Shown here piece by piece: positions 8,796 through 18,660 of a DNA stretch of 64,000 bases. The stretch's first letter is position 1. The number at the start of each line of letters is the position of its first letter. The translations under genes and the position numbers were made by a program. Under the pieces are notes generated by a model, which ran no database searches, was not told the origin of the DNA, and saw only the letters and a program-made list of their open reading frames with translations. This stretch comes from Ceratotherium simum simum (lineage: Eukaryota; Chordata; Mammalia; Perissodactyla; Rhinocerotidae): the NCBI RefSeq assembly GCF_000283155.1, contig NW_004454178.1, positions 10,466,767-10,530,766 on the forward strand, in the 5' to 3' direction.

Positions 8796-11700
8796 GTCAG
8801 AAAAGAAACAGCCTATTTTCTCCCCTGAAACTTCTTTACTGAAGAAAATGCCGGATCAAAAACTTGCATTTGGAACAACACATGTAGAGATTTGCTCAGA
8901 ATATCCAACTGGTAAGGTTGCATATTTCATCCTATTTGGACCAGGGAAATGGTCAAGCTTTCAAATCCACTTAATGAAGCAAGAAAATAGGTCCTTTTAC
9001 CTTGACCGGCATTTAGCGTCTGCTTTTTAAGCTGGCTTCTGTACCTCGCAGTGAAACCTGCCTTCATCACATTTATTATGGGATGAACGCTGAGCTTTTG
9101 TGTGTTGACGGCAGAGCTCAGGGAGTCACCCTGCCCACTTGAACTTGAAATAGGCCTCTTACAGCTTGCGCTGTATTCATTCCTCCATGCAAAGCGCTCC
9201 CTTCTCCTTGCTGAAGAGCCTAACAAGCAAGCCCTCAGACACAGCTGCTTCCTTTTGCCCTAGTATTGGGGGTAATAACAATCTGGCAGGCTACGGGTCT
9301 CTCCTCCCACCCCTCTTTCCAATCCCTATGCAACTTTTGGAGTCTCTCCTTGTACCAGCTGCCCCCCCTCCCCTTCAAAAATTACTCTCAGTAATTACTA
9401 CAGTTCGAGGATGCTGTCCAATCTAAAACAGCTAATGAGAACCAGTCCTTCAATCTAAACTGTAATCAGCTTATAACAAGCTCCTTTTTCCTGTGCTTCA
9501 TTACTGTGACACAATCTATTTTTCATACCTCAAAATGATAAGGCAGGGTTAGGGGAAAAGAATCCCTCTCTATCACCAGACTTGCATGAAAGGGAGATGG
9601 GCTTAAGCATGCAGAATTGATTTATTTGCATTCTTCTATTGCTTTGGTGGCTGCATCTTTGAAAGAAGTTAATATCGTATTTTTGATTTGGCCCTAAGAA
9701 CAGCAGGGCCTGACAATCAAGCTTGCTTATTACGGCCAGGAAGTAAAAAAAAGTAGCCTAGCGGAGTTCAAGTGCATCGTGATTTATTTGGAAATCTGCA
9801 GACTTGGAGCAGAAAGTATTTTAAATTCTGTAGAAGAACCTACCAACGCTGTCTTTATCTGCGTGTTTGTTCTCCCTGAAATGTGTATGATTGTTACCAA
9901 AACCCTATTAGCTACTTACCTGCCTCACTTTTTATGTGCCCGTGTAAACTCTTCATTGTTTATTTCCAAAGAAAGAAACTGGAGGGTGCCAACCATAGCG
10001 GTTCTCACAGGGAGTTTGGGAAATCTGCTTGGCTAATAGTGTACAATCTGTTGATAAACACCCAGGCTATTTTAATCTCCTTTCCAAGTTTATCCTCCCG
10101 TGTTAATTTCCAAACTGTCATGTTTTGCCTGGTGTGATTAAAGCTCGGCCCGTTGAAGCGTCCGCATTCTCCTAGCATGATTTCCTAGGCATCGAGGCTG
10201 TGGCAGAGCATGCCTATTAATCCCACCCTCGTGATTAAGGCAGTGGAGGGGCTGCAACATCTGATGGGTTGAAACCGGTACCCGAATACTTGGGTTTAAT
10301 CCAACTCTGTCATCACTTCCAATGAGACAGTTTGATGAGCTTCAGTGAGGCTGGGACTGCTGTCATTGTCCTTTTTAGACTCCAAATACTGGGAAAAGAT
10401 AAAAGCCAGTCTCAAACAGCTAGACAGCTCCTATGTCAATAAGATAAAGATATAAAACGCAGATTGGGGTATCTTTGTTAAATCATTGTTAATGGGCAGA
10501 AAAACCTCACAAAGAACCTGCTACACTCTTTTACTTACCTCCCAGCCAAAAAGAGAAAAAAAAAAAATTAGAGTGCATTAGCCTGTTTTTACAAGTTGTT
10601 TTTCCCTGCTTTGTCTAAAAATGTGTAAAAGATGAGACTAAATTAGAAAATCTTTTACCCGATCTCTTCATTTGTAGAAAATAAGCGCACACAACTCATT
10701 TAAAGTGGGAGGCTTGCAAATTTACTCATTAGACACAACAACCAGTAAGCTGGTATCTTCACTCAAGTGGAATCTTGATCAGATAATCAGGGAAGGTGGT
10801 TCTCGGCTGCCTCTCCATCTTCAAGAGCACCGGGATCCAACTTGTTTTTAAAATAGTGAGGCTGTCAGAGGACTCAGATTGAGCATCTGCACTTTAGGAG
10901 AGTCCATAAATTAACTGCTAGTACTTATGGCATTCTCAAAGAATGAAGCTTTCATTGGAATTCATGGTTCGTCTGTTTCGGGAACGTTATGTAACCAGGC
11001 CTGTTACACGGGGGAGAATTTTCTACCTCCAACGTTTGCAAGGAATTTTTCTTGCCAAAGCAAAACATTCTATTATCATCCTCTCCCTCTCCCTCCCTCT
11101 CTCTCTCCCTCTCTCTTTCTCTCTCTCATTGAAGGTGACCATCTGAAAACATGTAAAGTGGAATGCCTTTACAACTTGGTGCCAGGGGACAGAATTCACA
11201 GCCTCCTCCAGAAAGTTCAATCAGGCCTTTCTTGTCTGAGTGTGAGGTTTAAGGGAACTTGAGTCGGCTGGCAGAATATCTGGATTTATACTTTACTGTA
11301 TTATTTTCTAAAGGGGCATTGATTTCCATAATGTAATCCCTCCCATACTTTATCCACCTGCTGATAAGCGTCACAATTTTGAATTGTATGGCAAGCAAAA
11401 CACTAGTTTGCTCTTATGCATGTAAGTCTTTGCTATAGATGAAAATGGAAACATCAGGTTGTTTCAGAAATAATATAAATTTACAATTCTGTGTAGTTAC
11501 TTTCATCTTAGCCGACATATATATAACATAATATGCGGTAAATATTTTTGACTAAGAACATTTATCGACACCTTCTCTATGCTGAACAAGTATGCTAGGC
11601 ATTAAGGATATCAAGTGTGGTGATGCCCAGTCTGAAAGCTCACAGTCTCATACTTCGAATCTAAATAAACAGATTTTTCTTGACAATGTTAACAGAAAGG

Positions 11701-12192
11701 CGAAAATCACAATAAAAAAGTCTACTCTTAAGGGTGTATTTAAAAATTAATTTTCAGATTACATTTTTGGGAGTTACATTTATATCAGTGATATTAATAA
11801 AATGATTCACATTATCCACGACTAAGTATTTAAAGATGTTTGCATTGTTTGGTAACAAATTTAGGATTACAACCTAAGGCTTCTCAAAATAAGCCAGGGA
11901 ATAGATAAATGATTTTAAACACTGGCTAGGTGCAATATAATTTCTCATGGGTGGAGAGAGACATGAGCTGAACTTATAGTCGAGTAGCTTAAATTTAAGA
12001 AATAGAACCACTGAAATCAGAGCTTAAATATGTCCCATATACTATATTTATAAACACAGCTGAAGAAATTATACTAATGCATTTTTTTTAACGTTTTTAA
12101 GTAAAAGTTAAAAAGTTACTTGGAAAATTATATTAATTAGAAATATTTTTGAGTAAACTAGCTGTAGGAGTTGTGCAAAAAGTAAATTCTAT
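8796..12192. other. repeat-poor block; candidate conserved non-coding DNA
   Basis: The longest stretch without recognisable interspersed repeats, apart from a pyrimidine tract at 11081-11127 and a possible L2 scrap near 11540-11705. The part from about 9600 to 10700 has scattered CpGs and several transcription-factor-like words, including three GATA words at about 10395-10455 (AAAAGATAAAAGCC; AATAAGATAAAGATATAAA) and homeodomain-type TAAT words. There is no splice-flanked open frame; the ORFs here (such as 9779-10036 and 10927-11262) resemble nothing I know. Function is inference only. Confidence 0.35.
11081..11127. repeat. (TCTCCC)n-like pyrimidine tract
   Basis: 47 bp of pure C/T on the plus strand, mixing CTCTCCCT and CTCTCTTT words. 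Confidence 0.9.
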
Positions 12193-12425
12193 GGGGGCCA
12201 GCCCAGTGGCATAGTGGTTCAAGTTGTGCACTCAGCTTTGGTGGCCCAGAGTTTGCGGGTTTGGATCCCGGGCTTGGACCTACACACTACTCATCAAGCC
12301 ATGCTGCGGTGGTGCCCCATATACAAACTAGTGGAAGATGGGCACAGATGTTAGCTCAGTGACAGTCTTGGGCAAAAAGAGGAAGACTGGCAACAGATGT
12401 TAGCTCAGGCCCAATCTTCTTCACC
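12193..12425 (+). mobile_element. ERE-type tRNA-derived SINE (older form)
   Basis: Head GGGGGCCAGCCCAGTGGCAT, then GTTTGCGGGTTTGGATCCCG (B-box-like), CATCAAGCCATGCTGCGGTG and two GATGTTAGCTCAG units typical of equine SINEs. A 9-bp AAAGTAAAT at 12179-12187 recurs at 12426-12434 and may be the TSD, though it merges into an AT-rich (AATA/ATTA)n tail. Confidence 0.88.
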
Positions 12426-12462
12426 AAAGTAAATAAATAAATTAATTAATTAATTAATTTTG
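12426..12462. repeat. (AATA/ATTA)n simple repeat at SINE 3' end
   Basis: AAATAAATAAATTAATTAAT repeats directly after the ERE body, probably an expanded SINE tail. Confidence 0.85.
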
Positions 12463-13211
12463 TGGTTACATTAGTTGAGTGCCACCTAGAAAGTGGAGAA
12501 TTAACTCAAGATAAAATGGCTGGAGATCCGTGTGCTTAGATTTTTAAGGCTAATGCTCTTTTGTGTTTAATTTTTTTCCCTTTCTCCCATCTTTCCTCCT
12601 TCCTCTACTCACCCCCAGACGTGGGTGTATCAAGTAACTAGTTTGTGCCTTTTTTCTCTTTAAAATTTTGTTATTATAGAAGGATATTATTTGAACAAGT
12701 TTTGTTGTAGAAAGCAATCTAATTTCTTTAAAAAGTGTTTCCTAAAATATAATTTTATCATTGTCAATATTATGATTAAGAACACTTTCATGATGTAACC
12801 TTATCTTTTTTAATGGAAGTAACTGAAATGTCTCCTTATATTTTCATTCACTATTTTTTTCATATGAACTGATCATGGGTTAATATTTCAGATAGTGGCT
12901 TAATGACAATGGAATTTTAGTTATGAAAAATATATTTGATATATACTACAATTATAAATGAGTCCTAGTTAACAAATCTCCATCATCTCGGTGGAATTTA
13001 AAAGCAATCCTCTGCAGGTTTATTAACATGACTTTCAAGTCTTAGTTATAGATTTTCTCCTCAGAGTCCTTCAGATCAGTTAGCAAAAATCAGTTTTTAG
13101 GCTGGTCTGGGACTGAATGTGGTGACTCTGAAAAGATGGAGAGAAATGAAATTAACGAAGTGTTACTGTTGCTAGCATCTCTAATCTGGGCAATAAATTC
13201 ACATGCAGATT
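12463..13211. other. unclassified AT-rich sequence
   Basis: No gene or recognisable repeat. AT-rich, with no open frame of interest. Confidence 0.45.
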
Positions 13212-13225
13212 AAAAGTGGCCATGT

Positions 13226-13475
13226 GCTGGGGCCAGCCTAGTGGCGTAGTGGCTAAGTTCAGAGTGCTCTGCTTTGGTGGCCAAGGTTCGCAGGTTTGGA
13301 TTCTGGGCATGGACCTACACCACTTTTCAAGACATGCTATGGTGGTGTACCACATACAAAATAGAGGAAGATCAGCACAGATGTTAGCCCAGGGCCAATC
13401 TTCCTCAAGCAAAAAAAGAAAGATTGGCAACAGATGTTAGCACAGGGCTAATCTTCCTAACCAAAAAAAAAAAGA
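13226..13475 (+). mobile_element. ERE-type tRNA-derived SINE (older form)
   Basis: Head GGGGCCAGCCTAGTGGCGTA, B-box-like GGTTCGCAGGTTTGGATTC, two copies of the GATGTTAGC..CAGGGC..AATCTTCCT unit and an A-rich tail. The flanks AAAAGTGGCCATGT (13212-13225) and AAAAGTGGCAATGT (13476-13489) form a 14-bp TSD with one mismatch. ORFs at 13152-13430 (minus) and 13216-13440 (plus) lie inside the SINE. Confidence 0.92.
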
Positions 13476-13754
13476 AAAAGTGGCAATGTATGTACCTGCA
13501 AGCTGTTCTAGGCCTGCACAGTGCCACCACAGATTCTCATATTTTGCCTTCCCACTTGGCGCTGCTGGAGTAAGAGTGGGCCCCATACGTGGGTGGCAGG
13601 AGATGGTGTGAGGTGGATGTGATGGGGAGGAAGTGGGAAGGCCCCAAGTAGCTAGGCTAATGCTTTAGAATTCTGCTGCAGGGCACTGAAACCAGAGGTG
13701 CACATTGGTGATGATAGTGTTAATAACGCTAGCTACCATGTGTTTCTTGGTTCT

Positions 13755-13930
13755 GGGGAAGCGGGTGTCCGGGAAGGCTTCATGGAATTTGAAGCTTTAG
13801 TGGCACGTAAGCTGAGAAATGAACAGCAAAATTTGAATATTAGGAGACAGAATAAGGACATTCAATAGAGTGAACAGTGCATGATGAAGAAATGCTTCTG
13901 AGGAGTCGTCAAATCACAAATTGCAGAAAC
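13755..13930 (-). repeat. L2-type fragment, reverse orientation
   Basis: GGAAGGCTTCATGGAATTTG, TAAGCTGAGAAATGAACAG and GAGTGAACAGTGCATGATG resemble the reverse of the L2 3' region. Diverged. Confidence 0.45.
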
Positions 13931-14684
13931 CATCTAAATCTACTTTATGCATATACAATTGGCTGATGTGGCAAGAATGGTCTTTTATTTAGGAAGAAAA
14001 CTGCTACAAAGGAGTATAGTAGGATACATATAATATTTATTCATATTAACTTCCCACTGTGGGGCTCAATCTGTGCATACAGTGACGTCACTGAATATCG
14101 CAGAATCAAGAAAAATGGTTTGGTAATGATACTAAAAACTACGAACTGGAGGGTGTCAGTACAAACAACAGAATCATGAAGGGTTGTTGACTTCACCATA
14201 ACCAGTATTCACTTGCAGAAAAGTGCACTAAAAAATACACATAGAAACACCGATTGTTAATTAAAAATACAAAAAGAAGAAAAAAAATCCTTCTAAATCA
14301 GCCAACGACGTCACGGCCTCACAGATTGTCTCCTTTCAGACCAAAGTAAATCCATCTCTAAGAGGACATTCTCTTTCTGAGTCACACTGATAAAATATGC
14401 TGAATAGAGACAGGAAGACGACACCAGAACAGTTTCTACCCCCTGGAGATGATCAGAATAGTGAAGGAAAAAAAAGCATGTTTTTTTAAATGTCTAATCC
14501 AGTCTATGAATTGAAATAAACCTGGAAAACTATCTTTTGCACTAAAAACGTTTTCTCAGAATGCAAGAGCTTTTATCCACCTTTCGCTCAATAAATTTGA
14601 AATGTTTTGAAGCATAGTTTTGGTTTGGAGTCATTTCTGCCTCCCTCAGTTGTTCGCAGTGAGAAGCGTAGTCATCTGGTGATT
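13931..14684. other. unclassified single-copy sequence
   Basis: Nothing recognised. Several CpGs near 14300-14320 (CCAACGACGTCACGGCCTCA, containing a CRE-like GACGTCA) stand out in an AT-rich background. Confidence 0.4.
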
Positions 14685-14950
14685 AACACACATTTATTGA
14701 ACGTGCTTTCTGTGAGCAAAGCAGTGTGATGGATGTTATGAGGATTTCGGCAATTCATTTTACTTTTAAAATACTATCCTAGCCTTCCAGAGCTGCAGGA
14801 TCTGTGCATTTGGAGAGTGATGAGTTAGTACATAAATTAGGCTGAAGGAAGCTGATGTAATAAATGCTATGAGAGTGGGAGGTCAGGATTCCTTGGTTCT
14901 GGCTCCAGGGATGTGAGAGGGCTTCTCGGAGGAGGAGGCCTGTTTACTTG
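14685..14950 (-). repeat. L2-type fragment, reverse orientation
   Basis: ACACATTTATTGAACGTGC, CCTTCCAGAGCTGCAGGATC and GGGCTTCTCGGAGGAGGAG match the reverse L2 3' end in order. Confidence 0.6.
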
Positions 14951-15135
14951 CTGAGGGTGTTAGGATCAAAGTGGTTTATTTGCATTCACAGGTTAACCTT
15001 GGCCTTGACTCTATGGGGATCCAGGGCTTGGCCCCAGAAATCCATGCTTCAGAATCTCTGTACTTTTCATTTCCTGGGTAGACGGGAGAGGTTGCCTCTT
15101 CTTCCATTAATATAGACTCAAAATATCTGGATTCC

Positions 15136-15381
15136 TTTTGTGTGTGTGTGAGGAAGATCAGCCCTGAGATATCATCTGCCAATCCTCCTCTTTTTTTTTG
15201 CTGAGGAAGACTGGCCCTGGGCTAACATCCATGCCCATCTTTCTCCACTTTATAAGGGATGCCTCCACAGCATGGCTTGACAAGTGGTGCGTCAGTGCGT
15301 GCCTGGGATCGGAACCGGCGAACCCTGGGGCGCCACAGCGGAGTGTGTGCACTTAACCGCTTGCGCCACCGGGCCGGCCCC
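15136..15381 (-). mobile_element. ERE-type tRNA-derived SINE
   Basis: Minus-strand copy ending in GCGCCACCGGGCCGGCCCC, with GGATCGGAACCGGCGAACCC (reverse B-box region) and CACAGCATGGCTTGACAAG. TATCTGGATTC at 15124-15134 recurs at 15386-15396, an 11-bp exact TSD core. The 138-codon ORF at 15222-15638 (minus) runs through this SINE and is not a gene. Confidence 0.92.
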
Positions 15382-15396
15382 AAGGTATCTGGATTC

Positions 15397-15749
15397 TGAT
15401 GCAAGCACTTGTCAGCTAGACCTGTACTTCGCAACTGAGGAAAAGTACACAGATGTAGCAAATTTAACATTCTCGTTCTAAATTCATCATGACATCCTCT
15501 CGTCTCTCCCTTTCCTTTTTCCTTCATTTCAACCTCCATCTCTTTCATTTCATTTCTCACCTGCCCATCTGCCATTTTCATAATGCTTTGGAGAGTCACT
15601 ACCAATTTACTAAGCTTGAAGTCTCGAGTTTGCTTCATATACCTTTTAAAAGTGATGATTTATGGATCCGCCTTCTGTCATATAAATATTACAGATCCCA
15701 TTTTAGTTGATCTTCTTAAACTTAGCACTGAATCCCTTTAGAGAGACAA
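15397..15749. other. unclassified sequence
   Basis: No gene or repeat recognised. A pyrimidine-rich stretch occupies 15495-15580. Confidence 0.4.
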
Positions 15750-16011
15750 TATTGAATAGTGATTACAAGGGTAGACTCTTGAGACCCCCTCCAGCCTTGT
15801 GATCACTTGTGCCCTTTGTGACCTCAGTCTTTTGATCTCAGAGGAGCTACCCACAGTTCTGAACCTTAATTTCCTTATTTCCATTTAACAAAATGAAGAT
15901 GTATGAAGATGAAATGAGATAATCCATTTAGAAATTTTAGCATAGTATCTACTATCTAGTAAGTGCTCAGTCGAGTTGGCTATTCTTCGTCATCATCATC
16001 ATCATCATCAT
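15750..16011 (+). repeat. MIR SINE with (CAT)n tail
   Basis: MIR blocks in order: CAGCCTTGTGATCACTTGTG, CTGAACCTTAATTTCCTTAT, AACAAAATGAAGATG, AATGAGATAATCCATTTAG and TATCTAGTAAGTGCTCAG. It ends in seven CAT units (about 15990-16011), an expansion at the 3' tail. Confidence 0.75.
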
Positions 16012-16386
16012 AGGGGCCAAGTGGTGGGGTGCATATTTTTGGAACATTAATTGTGCTTGAGACTTTAGGGGAAAGAGTTAACTGATTTTGCTCAGAAGTA
16101 ATTTAAAGTATTATTTTTACATTAAAACAAATACAACCCTGTTACAGAACAAAACACAAGTCACATGGACTTTTCAAGATAAAGTAAGACTTAACCGAAG
16201 TTTGTACTTGTAGCAGGAAGCCCCTGAAGGAGTATATCTACTTTCTTCTGCCACTTGGGGTATTCCAGGGGAGCTGTGGAGGGCTGCTACTATTGGTTAA
16301 CACAATGGGATAAAAAAGGGCCCCAGTCCTCTCAACCAAATATCATAGCTTATTATCTTAAATTGCTTGTCTATGTGTTTTACTCA

Positions 16387-16414
16387 TGTGTGTATACACA
16401 CACACACACACACA
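16387..16414. repeat. TGTGTGTATACACACAC.. microsatellite
   Basis: A short (TG) run joins a (CA)10 run through TATA, so the left end is self-complementary to the right. Confidence 0.9.
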
Positions 16415-16629
16415 TAATGGCTTATATGGTGAGTCTGTAGTGTGTCAACTTAGCTAAGCTCATAGTACATTTCCAACAATACCTTTTCCTGTGCTAAGCT
16501 CATGCTACATGAATTTTCAACCGTTCATTTCCCTATATAGTTCTGAATTAGTGTGGGCTATTGGAGATATTTTTGGGGAGATTTGGATGGTGGAAAGTGA
16601 AGGAGTGACTGTATTCCTTTTCACTGGAG

Positions 16630-16841
16630 AGGTCAGTGCTAGGCATGAGGCACCACTGCAGCTCACACATGCTGTCATTTACCTACTGGCTCATTTGGTT
16701 GGCATGGGGCAACAGCTGGGCCCTCCATGTCTCCTGCTGGATATTCTGCTTCTGTTTCTCCAACTCCCGAGCCAGGTTCATGATGAAGGGCACCAGCCTC
16801 TCCAGCTGGCACAATTGGATACATAATTTCTGAGTCCTAGT
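16630..16841 (-). pseudogene. possible apolipoprotein A-IV-like pseudogene fragment
   Basis: Read on the minus strand, about 70 codons give a segment resembling the exchangeable apolipoproteins (apoA-I/A-IV/E family), which wrap lipid with 22-residue amphipathic helices. Visible motifs in one frame: ERLVPF (about 16802-16785), a Q/K/E-rich helix of about 23 residues, LLPHAN..SQ (16715-16686), an in-frame TAG at 16683-16685, then ..D...ELQ..L.P (to about 16641). The spacing from LLPHAN to ELQ..L.P equals that in apoA-IV as I remember it; the preceding helix is about 6 residues shorter. Tryptophan and cysteine sit where apolipoproteins carry charged residues. Upstream, TTTTCATTTTATACTAG resembles a splice acceptor, so this could be a decayed exon rather than a processed copy. 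No promoter, signal-peptide exon or poly(A) is seen. Chance similarity is possible; a protein search would decide. Confidence 0.42.
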
Positions 16842-17940
16842 ATAAAATGAAAATACAAGGCCCCTTTATTATTATTAAGAACATCATTATTAAGAATTCC
16901 AAGATGGCAACAACAGAGCTTTAAACCAAGCATGAGGTCCATCTAAGCTTGGGATACTGTGTTACGGTATAGGTCATATGTCCAGGAAGCCAATTCTGTC
17001 TTCAGGTCACCCCCATCCTCAAGATTTGAGGCTTGGAAATGGTGAAAGACCAGTGTGAGTTCCAGATCAGTCTCGTAAGTTCTAGCTTGACCTTGACCCC
17101 ACTTCATGTCCATCATCTCTAGCTGATTGCCTGTCCTTGGACTTCAGACATACTAATAACAACCTCACATAGACTAGATGAACAGCTCCCACAATTGCCT
17201 AAGGTCAAATCCTTTGGGGTAATTGAGAAAATAAATTGCAATGCATTTTCTGGGTTCAGTGGTTCAGATGAGGAACCTTGATTGAGAAAGCCTGGAAAAA
17301 AGTAGACATTAAAGAGAGAATCACACAAACATCACTGTAATTGCCATTCTAGTCATCACTGTGAAAGAAAGATCCAGAGAACTCAGATTTTATTCTTGCT
17401 TAATGTGAGTGTTGTTTCTGGATTGGACTTGAAAGAGGTTCTTGGATATGTTGCATGGGTAGAAGCCACAGGAGAAGATATCTCTCTAGACTTACTCTTA
17501 TACCTAGCAGAGTAGAGGGTTATTTAGAGTCAATAAATCATTGATTTCAAGTTTTGAATAAGCTTTGAAATCAATATTTCATAGAATGCTGACTTGGTCT
17601 CTGCAACCATCCTGAGAGCCTGGGCATCCCTAACTTTCCTTAAATAACTCTTGGCACGAGGCAGTATCTATACCATGAATCCATTCATTCAAGGACACCA
17701 ATGGAGGCTCTTGATTTTCTCTCATCTTTTCGTTGAGCTTGACTTTTTTTTTTTTTAATAGTGGGAATAATATTTGAATTTCATGAGAAGATCCAAGACT
17801 TACAGTGAGAAAACTGCTGAAGATGATGAGATGTATGCTGTCAGTTCCTCTTTGAAGAACAAGGGGCGGCTGGAGGAGGTAGTGCAGGATGCTGTGAATA
17901 GATATAAAGGCCACTGGCAGAATAAGAGTGGGCTCTAGGG
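16842..17940. other. unclassified single-copy sequence
   Basis: No gene or clear repeat. The ORFs (17119-17328 and 17630-17953, both minus) match nothing I recognise. A poly-T run lies at about 17744-17756. Confidence 0.4.
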
Positions 17941-18262
17941 CAGGAATTGGCACGTTTTACCCACAAAGGGCCAGAGAATAATTATTTTAGGCTTTGTGAG
18001 CCATATGGTCTCTGTTGCAACTACTCAACTCTGGTATTGTAGTGTGAAAACAGCCATAGACAATACCTAAATGAGTGAGTCTGGCTGTGTTCCAATAAAA
18101 CATTATTTGTGGACGCTGCACCTTGAATTTCATATCATTTTCATGTGCCACAAAATATTATTCTCCTATTGATTTTTTTCAACCATTTAACAATGTAAAA
18201 ACCATCCTTAGCTCTCAGGCTGAACAAAAACAGGCAGCGAAATTAGAGTTTGCCAGCTCCTT
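17941..18262 (+). mobile_element. hAT-Charlie DNA transposon, nearly full length
   Basis: Terminal CAGGAATTGGCA..., AAAGGGCCAGAGAATAATTA, AGGCTTTGTGAGCCATATGG, TCTCTGTTGCAACTACTCAA, TGGCTGTGTTCCAATAAAAC, an internal AATTTCATATCATTTTCATG block, AACAAAAACAGGCAGCGA and the terminal AGTTTGCCAGCTCCTT. The flanking octamers CTCTAGGG (17933-17940) and TTCTAGAG (18263-18270) match at 6 of 8, as expected of a decayed hAT TSD. Confidence 0.85.
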
Positions 18263-18329
18263 TTCTAGAGGCAAACAGCCCTGATTGTAAGTTTGCCTAA
18301 AACTGGCTTGGCCACTAGGCCAGTGTGTT

Positions 18330-18415
18330 TGTAGTGGATTTCAAAGCATTAGAATCACTGGAGGAGTTGCAACAATGCAGAAATCTGGGCCTTAGAAATC
18401 AGTGTATTTAACCAA
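18330..18415 (+). repeat. possible MER5-like hAT fragment
   Basis: GATTTCAAAGCATTAGAATC..GGAGGAGTTGCAACAAT..CAGAAATCTGGGCC resembles the first half of a MER5/MER20-type element. Short and diverged. Confidence 0.4.
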
Positions 18416-18450
18416 TACTCCACATCGATCATATGTACAATAAAGTTTTA

Positions 18451-18646
18451 CTTTTTATTTTTGGTGAGGAAGATTGGCCCTGAGCTAACATCTGTGCCAA
18501 TCTTCCCCAAATTTTGTATGTGGGATGCCGCCACAGCATGGCTTGATGAGCGGTGTGTATGTCTGCGTCCGGGATCCGAACCTGCGAACCCCGGGCCGCC
18601 GATGTGGAGTGTGTGAACTTAACCACTACGCCACTAGGCCGGCCCC
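18451..18646 (-). mobile_element. ERE-type tRNA-derived SINE with perfect TSD
   Basis: Minus-strand copy: GGATCCGAACCTGCGAACCC, CCACAGCATGGCTTGATGAG and terminal CCACTAGGCCGGCCCC. ACAATAAAGTTTTA at 18437-18450 is repeated exactly at 18647-18660 (14 bp). One GATGTTAGCTCAG-type unit and a short tail remain. The 116-codon ORF at 18429-18779 (minus) crosses this SINE. Confidence 0.95.
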
Positions 18647-18660
18647 ACAATAAAGTTTTA

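Noticed and set aside
12193..12425. tRNA gene (A- and B-box-like sequences in this and the other ERE copies)
   Set aside because: The tRNA-like head belongs to SINEs; no copy folds into a complete tRNA with an anticodon arm, and the copies carry SINE tails and TSDs.
15222..15638. 138-codon minus-strand ORF
   Set aside because: Its C-terminal half is an ERE SINE read through; the rest is unclassified.
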